A model generated the notes under the pieces. That model saw nothing but the letters and a program-made list of their open reading frames with translations. It searched no databases and had not been told where the DNA came from. The translations under genes were made by a program, and so were the position numbers. DNA of 64,000 nucleotides. Source: Paraphysomonas bandaiensis (Eukaryota; Chrysophyceae). Positions 56,210-64,000 of the stretch are shown here, piece by piece (within the stretch, counting starts at the first letter, position 1; each line of letters starts with the position of its first letter). The DNA lies in NCBI GenBank assembly GCA_965644295.1, contig CBFFRP010000263.1, positions 62,001 to 126,000 on the forward strand, written 5' to 3'.

Positions 56210-59200
56210 ATGTTCATCAGGAGAACCGAAAAGAAGAAGAGGGTCGTTGAGAAGAGGGTTATCGTGGGCGTTGAAGATATGGTGCTGCTGCGAGATACTC
56301 GTGATGTCGGCATAGTGGAGAATCTACGAGACAGACTCACTGCAGGGTGCATATATACTTACATTGGACACGTTTTAGTTGTATGCAATCCATATAAATG
56401 GCTTCCGATATACGAAAAAGAAGTTATGAAACAGTATGTTCATCAGGTAACGAAATATATTTGTTACTTGAAAAGCTGACGATTAGCAGGCTCGGGTGGA
56501 CGTATCACCACATATATTCGCAGTTGCCGAAGCGGCTTATCGGAATATGGTCACGGAGGAAGAGTCACAGTGTGTAATTATATCAGGCGAATCTGGTGCA
56601 GGTAAGAATGTGCAGTCATGAACTGACGTATATGTTTTTACTTATTGGCACAGGAAAAACTGAAGCGTCTAAGCAAATTCAGGTACTTCTTCGACTATGG
56701 GTAGTAGATATGAATATTTGATAGTTTATGTACTTTCATTATCAATGCACAATGTTAAGTTTTGTGTCATACCTCTCGTTAGGCTTATATTGCTGAAGTT
56801 AGTGGTGGAGGGGAAAGTGTTGATCATATTAAGCGCGTATTTCTGGAGTCTAATCCAGTACTAGAGGCGTTTGGAAATGCTAAAACTCTACGCAATAACA
56901 ACTCTTCCCGCTTTGGGAAATATTTCGAGCTGAAGTTTAACTACTATGGGTGTCCTCAGGGTGGTGTAGTCACCAATTATCTATTAGAGAAAAGCAGAAT
57001 TTGCAATCCAGGAGAAGGGGAACGAAACTTTCACATATTCTATCAGATACTCGCATCTAGCTTTTGTGCTAACCTCCATCTGACGTCGCCTGATAACTAT
57101 CGTATACTCTCTTGCAGGTAAACTGTTCACGTGAGATGACACCATATGTTTTTCTGATATAGAGACAGCAATTGTTATTGCGTAGATGGTCTAAATGATA
57201 GCGAAGAATTTAATGTTACGATAAATGCGATGCGGAGTGTCGGAATGGGAAAAAATCAGATTCAAGCCATCTTATCTCTTGTGGCCGCCATCATGCACTT
57301 AGGAAACGTGGTTTTCATTCCTCGGCAAGTAAGCGGTGCTGATGGCTCTGCCATACAAAATAAGGTATGATACGTTTTGAAATCGAGTTATATGTCCTAA
57401 TAGTGCAGTAGGATGAGCTACGCCACTTTTGCGAGCTGACTAAACTGGACCTAGCGGCCGTGGAGCATTCCTTGACATTTCGGTGATGACTAGTCATGTT
57501 TTTTAATATCCTCTTATTTGAACATAGGCAGCTGCAAACGATGGCTGCTGGGGGTCGAGTGGAGTCTTATGAGGTTCCACAAAATACTTCTCAAGCAAGC
57601 GCGAGGAGAGATGCACTATGCAAATCTCTTTACGAGCGCATGTTCAATCTCATTGTGTCTCGGATAAATGTTGCTCTTGACCCATCCAAAGCTGAGGTCA
57701 GCCCACGAGTAAGTCGTCTGCCTGTGATATGGGCGAGTGTGGTTTAACTGGTAATGACTAGGGTTTATTGAGCGTGGGTGTGCTGGATATCTATGGATTT
57801 GAGATCTTTCAGAACAATGGATTTGAACAATTGTGCATCAACTACGTCAATGAAAAATTGCAGCAGATTTTCATTGAACTAACTCTTCGGTTGGTTGCGT
57901 TTGAATTATTATGATATTACATCTTATCTGTTGCAGTGCGGAACAAGACGAGTATCGATCGGAGGGCATCACCTGGACACCCATTCCTTTCTTTAATAAC
58001 AAGTACTGAACTGCTTGTGTACATGTCAGATGTCCACTAATTGCTTGACGTATTGTGTGATCTCAAACAGGGTAGTATGTGACCTGCTCGACTCTGCGAG
58101 GCCCGCTGGCGTATTTAGAATTCTAGATGATACATGCAAGGTACGATGGGTGCGTTGCACGAGGTAATATATGCTAAAAGGATGCACAGACTATGCATGG
58201 CACCAAGGCAAACATGGACATCGATAGGAAGTTCACTGAAACTGCGTCACAGATCCATGGCAGTCACAAGTAAGATGGCGACATGCGGGATAGATACAAT
58301 AACATTGCTATTCATAGGCACTTTGTCAGCAGTTCTTCGTCATTTACGATTAAGCACTATGCTGGAGATGTTACCTATTCATGTGGAAAGGTACTCTTTT
58401 ACATCATCCAAACTTTTCTAATTGTAAAGTTTTTTTATAGTTTGGAGTGTCGAACAAGGATGCTTTAGGCCAAGATTTAGTCATACTTTTGAAGGTGTGC
58501 TCCATAATGATGTGTATCAGCCTATAGTATAACTAATATCACGTTCGTAGAGCTCTCAGGACAAACTGATCCAGTTCATTTACCCTGAAGAAATCGACCT
58601 CAACGACAAGAAGGGCCCACCTACAGCTGGACAGAGAATTCGAGTTCAGGTAAGTTGTCTTATAATAATCTATCGGCTGTTGTAAGTTTATAATATTTTA
58701 TTTTTCCAGTGCAATGAGCTTGTGAATGCTCTTATGCAGTGCTCTCCGCATTATGTTCGGTACAGTTATCATTTTAGTATTCTGTGCTTTTTCTGAGTCA
58801 TTCCAACTACAGTTGCATTAAGTCGAACGATCAAAAGAGAGCACTCAATATAGATGTGAAGCGTGTTCAGCACCAGTCAAAGTACCTCGGTCTTTGCGAG
58901 AATATTAAAGTAAGGCGCGCGGGTTTTGCATACAGAGCCGAATATCATAGGTACCGGTGCATCGTAAATATGTCAACATATTTTCAAGTTGTTAAAGGTT
59001 TCTCGAGCGATTTAATATCCTCTCTCCGCGTACGTACCCCGAATGGCGTGGTAGCGATAAAGCTGGATGCAAGGAAATTTTAAAGTTCATATATTAACAT
59101 CATTGGTTTGATACTCTAATTGTGCTTTTGACAGAGAAGTAGCTGCTAAAATTCCAGGATTAACTAGAGAAGAGATGCAGCTTGGCAACACCAAGGTTAT

Positions 59201-61269
59201 TGTAGACGTGCTGTAATAACACTTCAAGTACGCTAATTGCTGCTCAGCTATTTATTCGTCAACCCGAGACATACTTCGAGTTAGAAAAGCTTCGAGAAAT
59301 ACGGTACTAATATACACGTACTAACATTCTGACTGTAATTTAATGTGTTCAGCATTGGCGACTTTGTTGTAGTTATTCAACGAGCGTGGAGATCGTATCA
59401 CAATCGCAAGGAATATGTTACAATGCAGGTATTGGGTGACTTGTCGTGAAAGGTGCACCTGCATTATCATTTTGTGGTGCACAGATGGAAATTGCCAAGA
59501 TCTATAAAGATGCGGGCAAATCCCGTCGGCGGGACAGTATATTTAGACCCTACAAGGTTGCGTACTACTATATGTACAAAATATATTTAATGCACAATGA
59601 ACAGGGCGACTACCTTGAGTCCCTGCCATTATATGAGAGGGAATCGCTGACAGATATTAAGTATAATGTTTAAACTTATAGTGTTCGTGTAATTTGTTGC
59701 TGCCAGGGATGCTATTTTTCGAATTATTGATCACTACGATGAAAATGAGAACATTGTGTTTGCTGACGGAAACTGCTACCAGGTAAATAGTTTGGCATTA
59801 TCTGGTTATGATCAATGTAATTTCAGAACATTTTTTCTTAGTTATGTTCCAAAAACACGGCCCCCCTGAAGGCGGCAATAAGTCGCCATGATGCTCCACC
59901 TCCGTTTACATATTCAGAAGATCTAGCCGGAGTGTTGCAATCACGCCTGGTAGTTTTGACTAATGGAGCGCTCTACATAATGGAGCGAACTGTGGAAGAG
60001 ATAGGACACACTCCGCACGGCACCCATCAACCTTCTCCTAAATCTCTACCGAAGTATGACTTTCCAATGATAGTTGACAACTTAATATATTGTGCGTAGA
60101 GTAATTTTAAGGCGGCGCATTCCACTTCCAAAGAAATATATGCAAGGTGCTATTCTAACTCCTCTGGCTGATAGCACTATTGCTATTTCATGCACCCCTC
60201 ATGCTGCGTTACCAACTGTTCGAAGAGACCATTGGAAGGATGACAGTGAAGTGAGTTTTATGTACCTGATGTCAATGGGGCTTGACGTCTTTTCAGGTGA
60301 CTCACTGTCCAGTAACTGGGAAGAAATTTGGACTATTTGTCAGACGTCATCACTGTCGAATTTCGGGAGGCATATATTGTGAGGAAGTATCGAATTTTAG
60401 GTAATTCAAGTAATTTTCCGTATCCCTGATAATACGATTTCCCAGACAAAATCTTCCCGACTTCGGATTTTATAATGGACCGGAGCGTGTTGCTGATGCC
60501 TTTATTGGTCTTGAAAGCATCGATATAATGGAAGACGTTGTGCTCTTTTGTGACAGGAAAAGCGAGGTATCGATAACATACAAATATAAGATCTTGTCTT
60601 TATCAACTTTGTTTTCATTCAGCTTCTTGGTCACCTTATGAATGAGTGGAAAAAAATAAACAAATCCAAATTCCCGATAACTTTTACAGATGAGGCTTCA
60701 CTGCGCAGTGCACCTGTGTCTGCTATGTCCAATATACCTGTCTCATCGATGTTATTCAAACCGAGTCCATCAGTGCCGGATGAGGAGTTCAAACTTTCAA
60801 CCGCTGGTCCTTCTCGAATCAGTGTTACCGTTCCGGTTGGTCTATCGCATGCAATAGTGGAACAAAGACAAAAGAAAATGGCAAATATGCGACGGGAAGC
60901 AGAAGCGAAAAGGAAACGTCAGGACGCTGAGCGCCGAGAACGACAAGCACAGAGAGAGGCACAGAGAGAGGAAGAGCGAAGAATTCGGCAAGAGCAAAAA
61001 AGGTGTGGTGACAGTCAATTTAATAAATTTTGAAGTTATAGTTCATATTTTAAAGGGCACAAAAGGCTGAAGCGAAAGCAGCCTTACAGAGAGCAGCGGA
61101 GATGAACGAAGCTACCAATAAGAAGAAATCTGCAGCGTTGAAAGGGGCTCGAAAATTTGGAGATCAAGGTTCAGTGGGCACGACTAGAGCACCCGAGCCA
61201 GCAAGTGGTGCAACATCTGAATTAGCAGCTGCGATGGCTCGACGAAGAGCTGCACAAGGAAACATATGA
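56210..61269 (+). CDS. Class I myosin with FYVE-like insert in the tail
   Basis: Actin-based motor, 29 exons by hand, about 1196 residues (last exon 61056-61269). Motor at about 15-700: [17 protein letters not shown]-loop GESGAGKTEASK, switch [11 protein letters not shown], switch [30 protein letters not shown], and [14 protein letters not shown]. One IQ motif follows ([15 protein letters not shown], about 716-735) for a calmodulin-like light chain. The tail is a TH1-like membrane-binding domain (about 765-1060; [18 protein letters not shown] ... [18 protein letters not shown]). Within it, at about 918-985, is a FYVE-like module with [17 protein letters not shown] and RVADAF. A basic helical segment (about 1090-1190, [18 protein letters not shown]) ends the protein; there is no SH3 domain. 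Start is the first ATG in frame with the motor. The exon end near 59195-59201 is ambiguous. Confidence 0.9.
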
Positions 61270-62399
61270 CGTCGCACTGACCTCTGAGTAATGCAAATAT
61301 AACATATGTGTTACTATGCTGTGCTTGTCATCACAATCCGTAATAGATTTATGATATTTCATACACAATGTAGTTTATTCAAGTTAGCTGCATGTTGTAT
61401 TCTCTAGTCATAACTCTATATTGTAAATTCATCGAGCGCAGGAATCTATTGTACACTCGTTTTAGTTGCGCGCTCTGGCAAGACCGTGTGAGTTTATACC
61501 TTGGAGAATTGGTACAGTACGTAATTATACCCTCTACGTTTGCTAGAATAGTCAGACAAAGAGGCGATATATGGGAAGACACTATCAACATCATGCAATC
61601 ATCGTTGGTAGTTGCAATACATTAGAAAAAGCTACATCAAATCTATTTGCATGGTTTAGTTTGGTAACTGTTGACAAGTGATGAAGGTTGGGAACATAAA
61701 TTCGTCAATAATTCATATACTACTCTTGTTCTATCCTATGCAGTAACACTATTGCCGACATACTGGAGCAAACAACAGAGCGATGTTACAATAATGCTAA
61801 ACAGAATCTCTGACGCTGTGATCCTGTATGAGTGATATATGCGTAGAGTTATACGCAGTTAGACTGCATACAACTCTACACATGCAGTAGAGATGGTGAC
61901 CACTAGACGCCATTAATTTCGTTACATCATATGAGGGTGAAGTGAGCCCTGCAACGACACTCTCTTAATGTGCATGTATGTATGTATGTATGTATGTATG
62001 TATGTATGTATGTATGTATGTATGTATGTATGTATGTATGTATGTATGTATGTATGTATGTATGTATGTATGTATGTATGTATGTATGTATGTATGTATG
62101 TATGTATGTATGTATGTATGTATGTATGTATGTATGTATGTATGTATGTATGTATGTATGTATGTATGTATGTATGTATGTATGTATGTATGTATGTATG
62201 TATGTATGTATGTATGTATGTATGTATGTATGTATGTATGTATGTATGTATGTATGTATGTATGTATGTATGTATGTATGTATGTATGTATGTATGTATG
62301 TATGTATGTATGTATGTATGTATGTATGTATGTATGTATGTGTGTGTGTGTGTATTTGATATGGTGTATGTGCAGTGTTGGTGTGTCAGATCATTCAAT
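61270..62399. other. Intergenic region with a (TATG)n array
   Basis: About 1.1 kb from the myosin stop to the next start codon. The left 700 bp show no gene. The right part is the tetranucleotide array listed separately, followed by a short (GT)n run and 55 bp before the ATG. Confidence 0.5.
61972..62340. repeat. (TATG)n tetranucleotide array
   Basis: About 370 bp, roughly 92 uninterrupted units, ending in a (GT)n tract at 62340-62352 and lying 47 bp upstream of the glycosyltransferase start codon. Long open frames across it (CMYV and HTYI periodic) are artefacts. Confidence 0.98.
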
Positions 62400-64000
62400 A
62401 TGGTCGGTCTCGTGGCAGCTATATTCTGTCTATATCTCCAAATAACAGAGGTGGATGGCGATCCCCCCTCATGCTGCTCTCATCTCCCCGTGTCTCTAGA
62501 CAGGTGTTTATCCCCCGTATCGTCTAATGGATCTGTCAGTATCATCACTCCTGTATCTGCATATCTATCTGACAGCAGCGCTCATGCAATAGCATTAAAT
62601 AGCTTTTACAGTCACTACAATAAATACTCTCTTTATACAGTTGATACTGAGGGAAATGATCGTCACTGGGATGCAGTCAGCCGCCTCTACAAGACTCTCA
62701 TGCTGCAGTCAGACAGAGGTGTTGACTATGTCGTATATATCAGTAATGATGTGGTGTTCATTGATTACAGTATGAGGATTGAGTTATTGGGCTCGCAGTA
62801 TAAATATGCGGATATCTTTTTATCAAGAGAGGACCGAATTAGCAGCAATGTGAGTTTGAACGTAATAATTGCACGGAATACAGAATGGACGATCGAATTT
62901 TTGTCAAGGTGGCTGTCTCGGAAGAATGAAGGTGTATATGCTGAAGATGTTCTTCAACAGTTGTTGTTGACATATACTAGTGGTGTACCCATTGACACGA
63001 ATCAACATGCAGATGAGGGAGGGTACATATACCACAGGGTGGCTGTTTTGCCACCCCGTGTACTTGGATCTATACCCCCGGTTTGGCGAACACACAGAAA
63101 AAGTAGTCAGTTTCTTGATCTTTCCCACGAGCATATGGTTTATCGTGCGGTGGCTTTTCGGAGGTTGCACATGAAGGCATGCGAGCGCCTATCATCAATA
63201 AACGGTGAAATGATAGCCGCACCACAACTTATTGGAGTTAAGCTAGAATGGCTTGAGCTTCTACTTTCCGAACTTCCACTGGAGCAAGTATTTAGTGTGG
63301 AGAAACTTTTAGAATGGTGTAAAAATCGTACCAAATTTGAGGTAGAGTGCGCATTTCAAGTATATTATGTCTAACGATGTTGCTCTAGTACGATCAACTT
63401 CGATTTCAAGAAGTTATTGGTGTGTACAATTATATGCAGGAGCTGTTACAGGTAGTTTGAGACATAGGCTTCACATTGTTTAACGCAAGTTATTGAAGCC
63501 TATAGATAGTGCTTATTCTGATGCTTTATTTGTGGGTGATATGGAGAATGGATACGCTATGAGATTGGAGTCGTCACAGCTTGAAATTCTCCTGTGGTGC
63601 TATGTAAACTTAAGAACATTAGCACTTAAGCACATTGATTCAGGTAATATGTACATTTTTGTTTAGGATAGTTTATGAGTGTGATGTGGATTTATTACAG
63701 ATGTTTCGCTGACATATGACTTGGTGACTGAAGTAGAGGCGATATTATTTAGAGCTATTAGCGTTGCTTACGAAGTCATCGAGTTTTGCCTACATGATGA
63801 GACACGGAATACAATGCGAATCCAACTGCTGTTGGAGATCAGCAGAGTCATTCTGCCAAAGATGCGAACCGTTAGCATCGAAGACGGGTTACTGACGTAC
63901 TATGAGTTCAAAACGAATGCTCTCTTGATGCAGCAGTATCAGCTGGCCGGAAACATGGAGGAATATTTAAAGAGCATAGGGACACTTATTTTCAACTGGA
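62400..64000 (+). CDS. GT34/MNN10-like glycosyltransferase, 3' partial
   Basis: Exons 62400-63341, 63389-63451, 63490-63643 and 63701 to the window edge. A signal sequence (MVGLVAAIFCLYLQITEVDG) opens the protein. Residues about 50-260 resemble GMA12/MNN10 (GT34) enzymes of the secretory path: ISNDVVFIDYSM at the metal-site position (SND in place of DxD), SLNVIIARNTEWTIEFLSRW, DEGGYIYHRVAVLPPRVLGS and WRTHRKSSQFLDLS. The residues after about 300 (MIAAPQLIGVKLEWLELLLS, then YDQLRFQEVIGVYNYMQELL and later exons) are helical and not part of that family as I know it, so the C-terminal domain is unassigned. Sugar specificity is unknown. The frame is open at the window end. Confidence 0.68.

Noticed and set aside
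58283-58316. Coding reading of [12 protein letters not shown] ahead of HFVSSSS in the myosin gene
   Set aside because: The segment lies in an intron with good GTAAGA and TTCATAG ends; splicing it out gives the conserved motor sequence.
59842-60100. Frameshift in the myosin tail near the TAG at 60097
   Set aside because: A GTATGA...GCGTAG intron (60054-60099) restores the frame and fits intron size in the gene.
1-64000. tRNA or rRNA genes
   Set aside because: I looked for GGTTCGAAT-type T-arms with matching acceptor stems and for conserved rRNA cores and found none convincing by eye.

Overview
The window is nuclear DNA from a eukaryote, almost certainly a unicellular one. Genes are compact and rich in introns. 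The introns run mostly 43-65 nt with GT-AG ends (two look like GC-AG) and often carry a CTAAC or CTGAC branch-like motif 10-25 nt before the acceptor. The proteins are eukaryotic: CCR4 deadenylase, exocyst EXO84, class I myosin, ribosomal eL43 and mitochondrial uL13. A plant/stramenopile-style CCR4 N-terminus without leucine-rich repeats, and a myosin tail carrying a FYVE-like insert, point to a protist of the stramenopile/SAR type. That placement is inference; no species is recognised.

Layout: 1-245 A/T-rich minisatellite; 349-2476 CCR4 (+, 5' end missing); 3453-5443 rhodanese/TSTD2-like (-, one apparent frameshift); 6191-9126 PH plus inositol-polyphosphate 5-phosphatase (+); 9618-10299 small RRM protein (-); 10345-11036 (CATA)n array filling the shared 5' region; 11070-13331 pseudokinase-PH-SAM (+); 14193-18091 GH92 alpha-mannosidase (-), whose first intron is a 25-copy minisatellite built from its own exon end and splice donor; 18442-25009 a cluster of mobile DNA (two GGCC-ended TTA-flanked MITEs, one foldback, one almost intact Ty1/copia element); 25398-29210 large disordered/coiled-coil protein (+); 30509-31357 Cys-tail orphan (+); 31955-33513 single-pass membrane protein (-); 35973-36513 mitochondrial uL13 (-); 37014-43159 tandem-BRCT/BAH DNA-damage-mediator-like protein (+); 43796-46596 double-domain GT11-like glycosyltransferase (-); 47097-50411 EXO84 (+); 52691-53417 membrane-anchored lipocalin-like protein (-); 55248-55684 eL43 (-); 56210-61269 myosin I with FYVE-like tail (+); 62400-64000 GT34-like glycosyltransferase (+, 3' end missing).

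The genes do not form a pathway. They mostly alternate in convergent and divergent pairs. Three concern glycans (GH92, GT11-like, GT34-like), three concern membrane traffic or phosphoinositides (5-phosphatase, EXO84, myosin I), and three concern RNA or translation (CCR4, RRM protein, ribosomal proteins). Spliced models were built by hand from splice signals and reading-frame continuity; each listed total length was checked to be divisible by three.

The most notable observations are: a copia element whose primer-binding site is complementary to a segment of its own LTR (self-priming like Tf1 is the obvious hypothesis); the exon-donor minisatellite in the GH92 gene; a BRCT/BAH protein with a possible N-terminal papain-like-fold domain and repeated GFSQ motifs; a degenerate FYVE module inserted in a myosin I tail; and a near-perfect 0.6 kb gene-conversion tract inside one glycosyltransferase gene.
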